A stretch of DNA of 64,000 bases from the NCBI GenBank assembly GCA_025094145.1, contig JALLLS010000011.1:186001-250000 (forward strand), in the 5' to 3' direction. The notes under the pieces were generated by a model. That model was not told the DNA's origin, did not search any database, and was given only the letters and a program-made list of their open reading frames with translations. Position numbers and translations under genes: made by a program. This document shows positions 22,113 through 34,024 of the stretch, piece after piece (within the stretch, counting starts at the first letter, position 1; each line of letters opens with the position of its first letter). This DNA is from Spinellus fusiger (Eukaryota; Mucoromycota; Mucoromycetes; Mucorales; Phycomycetaceae).

Positions 22113-24840
22113 CTTTTATACTCTAGGCACTTGGACACTAAAGACAGAGAATGTGTGGTGGAGTGTTCTTTGTTCAATAGTTGCTTTTGCTTAGAAAGAC
22201 AAAATCAACAGAGAAGGGGGAAGGGGGCAGAAGAGAAGAAAAGAGTTGAAGAACAAGTCACTTATTTATCTATTGATAGAAGAGGAACTCCAAGTAGAAA
22301 TACAAAGACACCCTATAGGTTATACCATATAAGGGATGAAGAAAGAAGAAGTAGAAGAGGAAGAGAAGAGGAAGAAGAAGAGGAAGAAGAAGAGAAAGAA
22401 GAAGAGAAAGAGCAAATAAGAAAAGAATAAAAAAAAGGGGAGTGGGCTTGGGAAGTGGGAAAATAAACACTACAGTGTTACTTACTTTATATGATTGGCT
22501 ACTCATAGTGATACAGGCAGGTGAGAGGGTGTTCCTTGTCTAACAGTAGTAGGATTCTACGGCGATTCAAATAATACAAACAGCGTAATTCATTTAAAAG
22601 ACAGACAAGGAACATCAGCAGTGTGGCTTCAGAAGCAAAAAGAGCAAGAACAAGAACAAAAGAGCAAGAAAAACAAAAAAAAAAAGAAATACAGAAACAG
22701 AGACAGAGACAGTAAATGAAAAAGAACAAATGAGGGAGAAAAAAGAGTCACTATTTCCTAGCCAACCAGAAACACTCTATGTGTAGAGAACAGTTGTACT
22801 GTTGTTAGCTAAAAGATAGAAAAAGGAAAAAAATAAAAAGGGAACAGGTAGAACACACGTACATTTATAGTGTTTTTATCTCTTGTGCTAAGCTCATTCG
22901 TATATGATTGGCTGATCTTTCAGGATGCTACCAACAAGCAGTAGATGAAGAAGAATAAAAAGGCAATTTCCATATGAGCACACCCACCAAGAGGCCCATG
23001 CAGAGATACTTTAGGGAACTATGAAATAGCCTGTAAATAACTGCCAACGTAATAGTGACAAGAATAGAAAGAGTATAAAAATTGATATAGGCAGGTTGTA
23101 CTGATTCTCTCTAGAATAGAAAAGTTGGATCGTCCCGATAACCCGACACCTGACAGTCGTGGTGCTTCTTTCCTTGAAGATGGGAAGAGATAGACTGGGT
23201 GGTTAAGGTTGAATTGATTTTATCCTGAGTGATATACCTCTTGTCTTTGTTGATAGAGTGTCACAAAGCAATGTCAACAGAGACAAGAAGTGTAGAGATA
23301 GAAGAACAGTGAGGCATCCATTGGAAAGTCAAAAGTCACTCTTCACTCATCTCTTCAATCCATAGAATATCCCAATAGCATCTATTATGATCCATCTACC
23401 AACTCATTCTTTAATCAATAGTATAGACTTGAGTTGGAGCATAGCAGCCTACTTCTTTATTGTCATGACTACTAAATGTCAATGGCTTGTGAAGCGGTGT
23501 TATAACCTAGTGACACATGTAGCCATGGCAACAAGTGCCAAGTCCGTTACCAATAGTTGGAGTAATGTTACCCCACTTGTGTCATCGTGTTGTGCGAAAA
23601 AACCCTAACCCTAACTGCGCCATATAACATTCTTTACGCTTTACTACTGCCAAGTATACATTGTTGTCTGATGAAATAAACAATTGGGCTATGATGACAT
23701 TGAAAATCCAGTTTAATCATATTCTACTTTTTTTTTTTTCATTTGATGCATATCTTGTATTTGTTAGACATTCTACAAATAGTCAATAAAGAGAATCATC
23801 CCGATCCTATGGAATTGTCCCTTTGCTCAATTATCCATAGCAGACATGGATATATTTTACATTAGAAACTCATACAGCTTAGTCTACTGATATGGATTGA
23901 TTTTACATCAGACAGTTGAATGGAGTAAGTTCTGTCTCAATTCATTTGTAGTTTAACAATGTCAGCAGTAGAATAGACAATAGATCGAATAATGTAAAAA
24001 GATACATGATCAGATTCGTTTGATGAAGATGAGACATGTTCTCTCTCTCTCTCTTGTCAATAGAAAGAAGAGTGATCTAATATCCATGGTCGGAAGAAGA
24101 GAGACACAATAAATTAGTCAGTGGATCCTTATTGATAAGAAATAGACAAGTCATATGTTATGTGTGACAATAGGCAGACTACGGGAAAACAAATCATAAG
24201 TCCTTATTAGTGGAAAAGATAAGCAACGGATGAACAATGTCACTGAGTTGCAATGGTCTCTCCACATCACAGTCAATACAAGAAATGAAATAATAAAAAG
24301 GAAGAGTGCATGACGTATTTATCAATCCATCTTATCATAACTCAATGTTGAGATTATCCCGAGTAGTAAACACTGCAGAATAATCTACTATTGTTTATCA
24401 TCTTATAAATGACCTTATTGTTGTAGAGGCATTGGATTGATATGGAAAGTGCTAATAATAATAATAATTGTAAGCATATACACTTTCATGTCTTATTCTG
24501 TCAAGAGGAGCCAACAACGATAAGAAAAGAAAAAAAAACACTCCTCTTGAAACCTTTTGCAAAACTATTTTTATCATTGTAGACAAGCCTCCTCTCTTTC
24601 TGCTGAGCTCCACATCCATTGAATTCAACAATACACTATAGAGAAATCCATATCTTTGGTCAGGCATTGAAAATGAATACAAGAATAAGGTTCAAATGAG
24701 TCTGAATACGTGTACTCTTATATCCCTGTAGAGATGTAAGGGTGTTCAATTGATAAAAGAAAAAGAAAGAAAGAAAGATAGATCATGCATCAATAGTAAT
24801 TACAAGAATTCATACATTCATACATTGATCTATGAGTTTA
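22113..24840. other. Gene-free spacer
   Basis: No supported gene. It has purine-rich GAAGAG runs (22340-22420), two similar ATATGATTGGCT boxes with a CCAAT core (around 22490 and 22901), and two and a half CCCTAA units at 23602-23616. Short open frames here have no protein-like character. Confidence 0.5.
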
Positions 24841-26536
24841 TTATACCAAATATCTTATAATGAAACTAAATGTGCCACCCATAGCAAGGCCAAAGACAAG
24901 GAAGAAACTCATCAAATTTCCTACCAAAGACTTTTCTGCATTGCTCTTAATAAACGATTGCTGTGGTGCTGCCATCATGGTCAGACTGCCGATCCAACCA
25001 TTAGTAACAGCAAAGATCCAGAGGATCAAAAAGTAGAGAGTATCACTGTTCACCCAGACAGAGATGCCTCTTTCTTCAGGAACAATGACATTGCACACCA
25101 AGAAGAGGGGAATAAACAGTGTACGAAGCAAAGACATAAAGGCCAGTTTCTTGGTATCAAATATCTGGAAGCACTTAATAATAGGGATGGTTCTTCCTAC
25201 CCAATCACCAACATTGAAGAGTAAGAAGTGGAAGGCTACGAACAGATCATCATCAAAGAAACGGTAACGATCAGAAGGTGCGGCGACTAAGTTGTCTTCA
25301 GGTCGATGCACTGACTTGATGAGAGCAGTGATGGAGGGGAAAAGAGCGAGAGTAATAACAAATACATAGCCAACAGTGAAAATCAAGCCAGCAGATTTAC
25401 GTGTGACTCTAACAAGAGAAATGGAATCCTTTGAATAAACATAATCGCTTTGACTGATGCTTTCTTCGTCTGAGAGTTGTTCTGTGGAGGATTGAATGAC
25501 CACAGAAGACTTTTGGTAAATGTAAAAAGGGTGTTTTGCAATGACAAATCTGCCTACTAAGGAGGCCAATGTGATGACAAGTGCTGTTGTGAAATATAAA
25601 AAGGCAGATCGTGTCACTGCCTCTTCATCGGGTGTGGTGTCTGTAGAGCCCACCAAAGCACTAAGAATAGAGAATATGGCTACTGCAACACCAGAAACAC
25701 CTAACAATACAGATGAGCGGGATGTTGTTGATGAGTATTCTTACCTTGCCCACTGAAGAAGAATGAATATTTAATATTTAATAAAGGAGATACATGAGTC
25801 CTATGCACTGGGAATCACTGATCAACATTACCTCATAACAGCCTGCATGTATTTTGGTGGAAGACAGCTGGCCTCAGCAAACACTGCCACTTGAGCAAAT
25901 GCAGTAGACACCCCTGTAATGACCAGTAGAAGAAGTGTAAACCAGAAATAGTCACTGCCACTACTGTCTGTTTCTATGGTGATGGCCATAATGCCAAATA
26001 CGGCAGCATTGACAGATAAGGGAGTAATGACATCGGTGTGATATGACGTGGACTACCATCACCACTGCAGTTTCAGTATCCTTGACAACCACATTCTATT
26101 GCACTTACTCTGCTTTGTTTCCATAAAAGATAGGTAAAAATGACAAGATCAGAAATAGTGAAGCTGGTGGAAAAGTAGTTTTGAAAGGTGCCCTCATAGC
26201 CTGACCCACGGAAACGCCTGAAAAAGAATTCCGATGCAGTAATAAAAACTAATCAAAATAAAACATAGGCTAAAGGACGTATAACTTACTATTCCACGGC
26301 AAAAGCATAGCAATACCATAGAGGAAAAAGACCTTTGTACAAAAATAAGCCCACCATTCTTTTTTCTTCTCTCTTACCCAATAGACTACGCTGGCCTTGT
26401 CTTCAGGTTCCTCAGTGGTAATGAGGGATGACCCCGGCTCGTCTGATAGAAGCCTCTGTTGCTCTTGAGCAGTTGGATTTGCCCTGAAGAAATCATTGAA
26501 TTTAGACTGCACATAATGGGTGGTGGATTGAAGCAT
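24841..26536 (-). CDS. Equilibrative nucleoside transporter (ENT / Fun26 family)
   Basis: Five exons: 26536-26290, 26248-26109, 26052-25832, 25752-25745, 25700-24841; 491 residues, usual for the family. ENT signatures are clear: MLLPWNIFITASEFFFRRF at the end of TM1 and into the first loop, GSGYEGTFQNYFS, AQVAVFAEASCLPPKYMQAV and SGQGVSGVAVAIFSILSALV in TM4-5, GDWVGRTIPIIKCF, and a C-terminal GNLMSFFLVFGLAMGGTFSF helix. About eleven hydrophobic helices with a large cytosolic loop are seen. Family members move nucleosides across the plasma or vacuolar membrane; localisation cannot be told. Exon 4 is only 8 nt (TGGGCAAG) and supplies the conserved Gly-Gln; without it neither frame nor motif is kept. 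Confidence 0.92.
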
Positions 26537-27254
26537 GAAATAATAAAGGGGAGAAGTAAGAATTGATTAAGAAATACAGGACAATAAGAGCATAAGAGAA
26601 AGAGAGTAACGTATAAGTTTATCTTTTTATGACATCTCTTTATCCAATTAAGAGGAGTCATGTGGATTGAATCCAAGATAGTCTTTTATCTTACTCTGAT
26701 CTGGTTTCTCTGTTTAATAAAAACAACAGTGGGTAAATATGATATAAAAGTAGAAAATATAGGGTTTATCATTAACACTAGGCTTCTAACACTAATGGTA
26801 GATAGATTTTAAATAGTAGGCACCAAGTAAGAAATATAGACTGTTAGCAATGGTAGGACCAAAACAGTAAATTATACCACCACAGAATAGCAATGGAGAC
26901 CAGCAACGACCAAAAGAATCCCGTGATAGTATCCTCATTGGCTGCTGGGTGTTTAATCTATGTTTTTAAAGAATGAAATCTCTTTCCCATATTGTCCTTT
27001 GCTCCCAGTAGTACTCATGTTTAGTATTTAGTGTACCAGAGTAAATCTTATTCTTTGTAAGATAAACTATCCACTGTGTATTCCAAAATAAGAAAAATGA
27101 GGGTGATGGTGATGGTGATGATAATAACAATAATAATAATAACAATAATAATAATAACAATAACAATAACAATAACAATAACAATAACAATAACAATAAT
27201 AACAATAACAATAACAATAATAACAATAATAACAATAACAATAATAACAATAAC

Positions 27255-27291
<37 letters not shown>

Positions 27292-27533
27292 TGTACATGT
27301 AAACTATAAGCCAAACAGAAATAGGACATTCTCCTTGGGATATGTCCGTAATCATGTCAATCAACAGAAATGGTTCACTTTGTTTGTAATAAAATAAATA
27401 AATAAAAAGCTGAGTTTTATAAGGAGAGAGTTTGTTCCTTCAAATAGAGGGTCATAAGATCATAGGTAGGTGTAGTATTATGATAATTATGATAATTAGA
27501 ACAGCAATCCTCGATAATAATATAACCTGCCTG

Positions 27534-27565
<32 letters not shown>

Positions 27566-28079
27566 ATCAACCCAATGGTATAGCTCACCATGAGACATAA
27601 AAATAAAAATAAAAAAATAAAAGTTAAATGTCTAGATGGCATCAAAGGAATAGTGTGCTGATAATTGCTGATAAATAGAAATAGGGGAAACATTCGTTGT
27701 ATACAAGGCACTTTTTTTTAAAAAAATAAATAAAGAATCCCACAAAAACCAGGGTATTCTCCTGGTCAAGTTGTTAAGTCTTGCTTGCCAATGACCATCA
27801 GTCCTCCACTGTAGAGATATATCCTTCATGATACTCTTTATACTACTGGGGGTGAATGTATAAATGAATTCCTATATTGGACTATTCCAATGAGTTCAAT
27901 ACATTTGAATTTATAATCCTATTTCTAATACAGTCGAGGGGATATATCTGCTATAATATTCTAACTTTTAAAATATATCACCAGCACCCCCCCTTCTTGT
28001 AACGAAAACTCTCTGTTCTCTTTCAAGGGAAAGTTCATGAACCAAGAATGAAACTTACAAACCATGAATTTTGATTGAT
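26537..28079. other. Spacer with AACAAT microsatellite
   Basis: No gene supported. Contains a GGTGAT run (27098-27120), an AACAATAACAAT/AATAAT array (27120-27290), a TTATTA run (27541-27567) and A-rich tracts. Confidence 0.6.
27120..27290. repeat. AACAAT/AATAAT trinucleotide-type microsatellite
   Basis: About 170 bp of AAC and AAT units. It creates poly-Leu, poly-Ile and Thr-Ile open frames on both strands, which are not genes. Confidence 0.92.
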
Positions 28080-28490
28080 TTGTCTGGACTAACAGTATCA
28101 TCAACAAAGACTCATAGGCCAATTCTACTCACCCAAAAACAGCCCCAAAGCATCACACCACCGCCACCAAAATTTGTTGTTGGAGCACTATGATTAGGGT
28201 CATACTATTCTCTAACTTTTCTGATGATACCTCTTTACTGATCGTTTGTTCAATTGAAATGTTCCTTAGCCCAACAAAGCTGCTTCTCCTTGTGTTTTAC
28301 AGTGAGGTCTGACTTGTGATCTACAGAAAAATATTGGAACCTTAACTGATTGCAGTAGCTGATAAGAGTGTTTCTACATACATCCACCTCAAACTTCAAC
28401 ATTTTCACTCTCAGTTGATCATATGAGGCAAATGAATTCGTTATAATTATTTCTAGGTGTCTAAGATCTCCCTCATTCACTTTTTTATGT
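28080..28490 (-). pseudogene. Tc1-like transposase fragment
   Basis: Minus-strand reading gives NEGDLRHLEIIITNSFASYD, which aligns with NERDLRRLEAILKGNPFVSY of the relic at 32957-34024 (the Tc3-type helix-turn-helix region). After a stop and a gap come GGGGVMLWGCFWVSRIG and FVDDTVSPDKSIKI, matching the region after the first catalytic Asp of Tc1 transposases. No intact frame; both ends of the element are lost. Confidence 0.7.
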
Positions 28491-29302
28491 TTTCATGACT
28501 CTCCAAATGTAATAACAATCTATGTTCTTTGATATTTATAATACTATTTTGAACTATGAGATATTTCATCTCAACTATGCTTGCAACGATAGTCAACTTT
28601 AATTCAGCCTTCAACAGGTAATATATGCCCCATCATCTTCTATCTTTTGCCTTGTCCTATTCTCCACAGATGTGAGTTTATGAACATTTATATGACATAG
28701 TGTGTTGGTTTAACACTATTTAGAATGAAAAAGAGTTTCATACAAAAAAATGTGTTTTATTTATTTATTAAATAATAGCAGGCACCTGGCCCTTCTTAAT
28801 GGGCCATAATTGATAGCTCTCATGAATCAATCTAATGCTTATCAGAGTTCTGTTCTTTACAGTTGATATAAACAGTGTGTTAAGGTGTTGGGATATTATT
28901 TTATATTAAACATAATAATATGGACTGAAAACTAAAGTATTTTTATACAAACAATATTAGCAGTAGATCTATCTTCTCTTAGGATCTGTGAGCATTGGAA
29001 ATCCTCTTGGATTTAAATACCACTCGTGACCTTATTTATTTACCAATTGTTAACTATCAACTCGTCTTTTTAATGTATTAGAAGATTATTACTATACTAT
29101 TGTCTGTGATAAACTCATTAAACAACTCCAAACAGAGAATCTCTATTTGAATATCAATTTTTTTTTTGTATGAAGTCACTGACTTCAATTTTATTTACAC
29201 GCACAACCTATCAGAGGGAGGGAGGATATTTGAATATCAAATGTCATGCCTTAATTCTTTTTAATAAGATAGTCACTCCTATTTCAAATAGATGGATAAG
29301 CC
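28491..29302. other. Spacer before Fanzor-type element 2
   Basis: A+T-rich sequence without a supported gene or clear repeat. Confidence 0.4.
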
Positions 29303-29493
29303 TACACACCAGGAGATCTTTAGGATATAAAAGGAAATAGTCAAACTACAATTGTTTAAAAATGACATCGATTTGAAAAGGAGCAAAAAAAGTGAAATAT
29401 ATTCATGTTAGATTTTAAATAAAGATTATGTAGATTTACCTGTAGATATCTGAATCCCGAAGGAAACCACTTTCGATGTGGCGATATATAATA

Positions 29494-29553
29494 TGAATGC
29501 ATCAAAGAATATCTATTCTTATGTGACTGTATAGATACCCTTTGATGCATTCA
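29494..29553. other. 14-bp perfect inverted repeat at the 3' end of the Fanzor relic
   Basis: TGAATGCATCAAAG (29494-29507) pairs with 29540-29553; after a 2-nt mismatch, 29510-29516 pairs with 29531-29537, leaving a 14-nt loop. It begins inside the RDVNASK codons and runs past the expected stop. In element 1 the distal arm is kept but the other arm has lost several bases. Confidence 0.85.
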
Positions 29554-30058
29554 CATCTCTGTTCTAAACAATTCCGCAACTTTGGCAAGCGCGGATATTG
29601 TTGAAATTCACTAATACCTCAGTGAGGATATTTGTGTTGCAAGTATGGCAGATCTTGAGAACAAAAAAAGAAAACAGAGTAACTGTTAAAAGAGCATTTT
29701 ATATTGAGTGAGAGGTCAATCATGCTTACCCTCGATGTTCGAAACTCATCAACATCAACCATAAGAAGATCTCCACTCTTTTGTCTCTTTTTCAATGATT
29801 GATATAAAAATTTTGTCAAACCAACACGATGGCCTTTGAACTTGACAGCATCCTTTCCTTTTATTCCTGTGCCATAGGCAATGACTGGCAGTTTGGTAGG
29901 ATCATACTCCAATCTTTTTAGGTGCCAATACCCCTTTTTAATAATAAAAATAATTAGTTCAAGATGTATTAATGCACTCTATGTGTGTGTCGTATCACCC
30001 TTGCACTGGCTTCTTCTTCTTGCCTTTGTCTTTGTAACGGATTCACTGGGTTTATCAT
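29515..30058 (-). pseudogene. Fanzor (TnpB-like RNA-guided nuclease) relic, copy 2
   Basis: From right to left: a short exon starting MINPVNPLQRQRQEEEASAR, an intron of about 65 bp whose donor has decayed to gtgata, and an exon with KLPVIAYGTGIKGKDAVKFK and GDLLMVDVDEFRTSR. A 76-bp intron (29729-29654) follows, then ICHTCNTNIL and ACQSCGIV-stop-NRDVNASK. This fits the TnpB/Fanzor pattern exactly: T-S-x-x-C, two CxxC pairs, five residues, R-D. All four zinc cysteines are present, but the residue before Asn-Arg-Asp is TAG where copy 1 has TGG, and the N-terminal two thirds (wedge and RuvC-I regions) are missing. The Glu in VDEF just before TSR could be the relocated catalytic Glu reported for Fanzors. 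The last Asp (RuvC-III) is present. Non-functional. Confidence 0.75.
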
Positions 30059-30632
30059 AGTAAAAGAATATACAATAGAAACTGAATAACATGTCAAACA
30101 TAACAAACATACACAAACACTCACCAGATCACAACTGTTGGTTTATATGCCAGACAAAAGCAAACAAAATAAAGAGAGTAGAGGTTATAAAGAACAACAG
30201 ACAGTGTAGTTAGCAGGTTTTTATATCCGAACAGAAAAGAACAAAACGAATTTTCACAAGTCAATTGCTTAATCAGAGCTACCAAAGTAATGCAGATTAC
30301 AACAACATCTAAAAAGAAAAGAATTGCTTAAAGAACAGTTGCCTAGTTACCCGTTGTAATCAGATCGTGTGTTGTGTTCCTGTTCATGTACCCTCTTTGA
30401 TTTCCTTAGACTAGCCTTTGTGCCAATTCTCTATTTCTTAGTCCCTGCTAGAGACCAAATATCTATACATTTATCTCTCTAATGGCCTTGTTGATAACTA
30501 CAGTGCCTTTTATTACAGATACTTGCAAACCTTTGGTTTTTAAACACAGTCCCATAAAAAATGAGGTTTTATTGTGACATAAAAGGAAGGAGATATCCCC
30601 GCCTAAAAGCCAGAAAAATCTCCTAGTGTGTA

Positions 30633-32956
30633 GAAGGAAAACATAATCCTACAACCTGTAGAAACCTTTTAAAGAACTTGAGATCCAAAGAGTAATGAGT
30701 CTATGAGAAGAGATATTATTTGTGTCTATTTTTATCTAAACCTTTTTTTTTTAATAAATAAAATAAAATAAAATAAAATAAAGTATAGGCAGAAATTGTG
30801 GTCTTCTTACTTGAACTGATATGATTTACAAGAGCATTGATAAACAATGCTAATAAATATTTCATATGCATAGGATATATTTTGACACTCTCAGACACTC
30901 TCTTTACTGCATGAATATAGATTGATCTGTCTATAGTCTAAATTATATTTACCTGTGTTAGGCATAGCCAATGATATCAAGCATATCAAAGTATATTGGT
31001 TAATTGTACACATCCTTGTCAACTACAAGCAATACGGCTATTCATTCATGTATTTTTATTTTTATTTTTATTTTATTTAATATGACCTTAGACATAATAA
31101 AAACTAGCATGATCCAATAGGGTATAGTTCAAAATATGTGTTGCGTGTATTTGTGTGTCTCACATCAAATAGTTCAAGTTGGTAAAATAGTCTGCGCTTA
31201 TTAGAGGGTAATCGGTTACTGCAAAAACAAAAACAAAAACAAAAACAGACTGGCACTGAACCGAGAGTGTCTGTACAGTGCAACCTTCTGCGGCAAGGTT
31301 GGTGCTTTATTGCAACATTACACGAAGAAAATGAAAAATGAAAAATGAAAGAAAGGAAATAGTACCATTTTCTATCATTATCATATCAATAAAAGAAAGA
31401 TAAAGTGTATAACAATAATATTTTAATTCACTAGAGTCAACTGAGTGGTCATTTATTTTATTTTTATTCTTCTTTCTTCTTCTATTAAAGAATAAGCTAT
31501 TGCCCTTTATTGTGGTTGTTATGCACATATGTTAAATCAGTATGACTCATTCAAAGCCTTCAAGATCATATCAAATAATCTACAATAATTAAGAATGCAG
31601 AATGAACACTGTACCTTATTTGTCTTATTCACTTTATATGGAATAATATACTATAAGCTTCATGAAACCCTGAATCTCATGATATCTCGTAGTAATATTA
31701 GGTACTCTTAGCTTGGTGTAACTGAAATAAGAAAATTAGAGTTGATAATGCAGCAGCCTTCAATACAAGGTCGAGTGGATCTAACTTATCTGAGATGATG
31801 TAGGATGCTGGTTGATATGAAAATCCATTTCAGCCAAAGTGTCTTGCCATGTTGTTGCTCACAGTATTTATTAAAATGAAGCGATTTAGTCCTATCATTC
31901 TATGAATAGTCATCATGATGTAGACAGTCTCGAATTCTATTGAAGAGATATGAAGATTGAGCTTGATACATGATAGATGACTTGAGGGCTTTGTTTTATT
32001 CATTTATCTTATCTCACATAAATATAATCTAATGAGAGATAATAAAAGAAAGATCTGTAGAAAGTCCAAGTTGAATAAGTATAAACTCAAGCTAAATCAA
32101 CTAAGAAAGTAATCAAAATAATAATTAAAGAGCGTATATTTCTACATTAGAAATAATAGCGCTGCTAATACTAAATAAAATGATAAGAACGATGTGTGGT
32201 TCTAGATTATAAGAATAGACAGAGAGAAATGTTTCACTAAAGAATATTCTGCATTGTAACTTTGTTTTGATTATGTATTCACTATAGCTAACTCTATAGA
32301 TAGACCCTTTCTTGCTCTCTTATTTTTAAGTGTATCCACCTCACTTGACTATTGTCCAGTAGGGAATACACATCTTTATATTGAATTCAATAGGAAATGC
32401 CACGTATGTGATATTTCTTCCAGTTTTATGCACAGAGCATATTCATTTTTGAGAAGCCTCACTTTTATTAATTGTATTTTATTCATCAACTGTACCATTT
32501 GCAAATATAGCCATAGTATAATAAGAGCATCAGATGAAAGTATTTAAGCTATAGGTATTCGAGCAATAAACCATATATTTTTTCTGTTACAAAAGTTCGG
32601 ATCTACCTTAGGGACAGCTTCTGTCATTGTGCTTACTGTTTGTCTGCTTAAAATTCGAAAGACATGTCTTAACTTTTTCTTTATGTTTTATTTGCTCTTG
32701 TCTAGAAGATCATAACTCTTATTTGTTTTTTTGTTTTTTTATTTGTTTTTTTGTTTTTTTTGTTTGTTTGTTTGTTTGTTTTTAGCAAACTTCATCTCAT
32801 GCCTTAGTCATCTTTCTGAATATGCTCATTTAATTCTCAATCTCAACACGTACAGTCACACAGCACTAGAAAGGGTACGACCCCCTAATTTATACATTTT
32901 TAAACATGATTCTTCTTCTTTTTACCACAGAATCACATTCCATTAAACAATCTCAA
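30633..32956. other. Gene-free A+T-rich spacer
   Basis: No gene supported. Contains AAATA runs (30757-30783), five AAAAAC units (31220-31246) and a TTTG/TTTTTTG run (32720-32785). Confidence 0.5.
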
Positions 32957-34024
32957 ATGTCAAACGCAGAATCCTCAACTAGAAACTCTAGAGTTTATAA
33001 TAAGCTTGAAGAAAGAGAGTACTGGGGTGTTTACTGGCTTTAAAAAGAAAAATACTCCATGGGTGCCATTTCAAAGGTCATTGGCATTAGCAAGTCTACT
33101 GTCCAAAAGACCATTAGTAGAATAAAGACTAATGGTACACCTCTACCAAGACCTGGTTCTGGTGCACCAAAAAAACTTAACGAGAGAGACCTCAGACGAC
33201 TTGAGGCTATTCTAAAAGGCAACCCATTTGTCTCCTATAACTTCATAAATTTGGAACTTAAAGCACATGAGATAATCATCTGTAGAGCAACATTCATCAG
33301 ATATATACATCAGATTGGGTTTGGCTCCTACTTCGCAGCACACAAGCCAAGGTTGTCTGAAGAAAACATGAAGAAAAGACTTCGTTGAGCGAAGGAACGG
33401 GTCAATTGGACTTCTGAGGTTTAGAGACGCGTTGTAGGGTCTGATGAGTCACGGTTTGAAGTAGAGGGTTACTAGAGTAGAACCAGAGTGATTCGAAAGA
33501 TAGGAGAGAGGTATAAGGTTACTCATATCATACCTACAACCAAATGGGGGAAATGTAGCATAATGATCTGGAGCTGTTTCTGATCTGGTGGATTTGGGCC
33601 TTTGGTCTTTATTGATGGCACTGTAAATCAGGACGTATACGTCAACATTTTGGCAGGAAAATTTCTGCCATGGTTCATTGACCTGCACCATAAAGAGGAA
33701 ATAGGGTTTCTGTTACAAGAAGAGGGTGATAGCTGCCATGCAGGTGGCTATACAACATGGTGAAAAACACACATGCAATCAGGCGTTTTGATTACTAGCC
33801 TGCCCAAAGTCCTGATCTCAACCCCATTGAACATCTCTGGAGCTGTCTTGATAAGCTTATCAATGACAAGAGAGCCGGTATTAATAATATCGATGAGCTC
33901 AAGACAGCTTTAGAAGAAGCTTGGAGAAATATCCACGTTGATCTTGCCGAACGCTTAGTTGGCTCAATGAAGGATCGCTGCCAGGCAGTTATTGATGCCA
34001 AAGGTGGCCTAACAAAATATTAAA
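32957..34024 (+). pseudogene. Tc1-like (DDE) transposase pseudogene
   Basis: Nearly full-length transposase broken by several stops and frameshifts. In order: MSNAESSTRNSRVYNKLEER; helix-turn-helix MGAISKVIGISKSTVQKTIS with PLPRPGSGAPKKLNERDLRR; GSDESRFEVEG with the first catalytic Asp (about 33440); CSIMIWSCF; EEGDSCHAGGYTTW with the second Asp; then, in another frame, PAQSPDLNPIEHLWSCLDKL with the final acidic residue of the DDE triad (about 33830) and MKDRCQAVIDAKGGLTKY near the end. Spacing suits the Tc1/mariner superfamily. Terminal repeats were not found. It is the same family as the fragment at 28080-28490. Confidence 0.88.

Larger units (their letters stand above)
29305..30630. mobile_element. 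Fanzor-associated DNA transposon, element 2
   Basis: 1326 bp bounded by inverted repeats CACACCAGGAGAT (left) and the complement of CACACTAGGAGATT (right), with TA on each side (29303-29304, 30631-30632). The left 650 bp match element 1, including the Fanzor relic. The right 110 bp (from about 30520: ctttggtttttaaacacag) match the right ends of elements 1 and 3, so all three share termini. The interior (30060-30520) is unrelated to the other two. No transposase gene is seen; it was presumably moved by a Tc1/mariner-type enzyme in trans. Confidence 0.8.

Noticed and set aside
23387..23608. 73-codon frame near the telomere-like motif
   Set aside because: No domain, no splice context; chance frame.
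23602..23616. CCCTAACCCTAAC telomere-like motif
   Set aside because: Only about two units inside ordinary spacer; too short to call an interstitial telomere or chromosome end.
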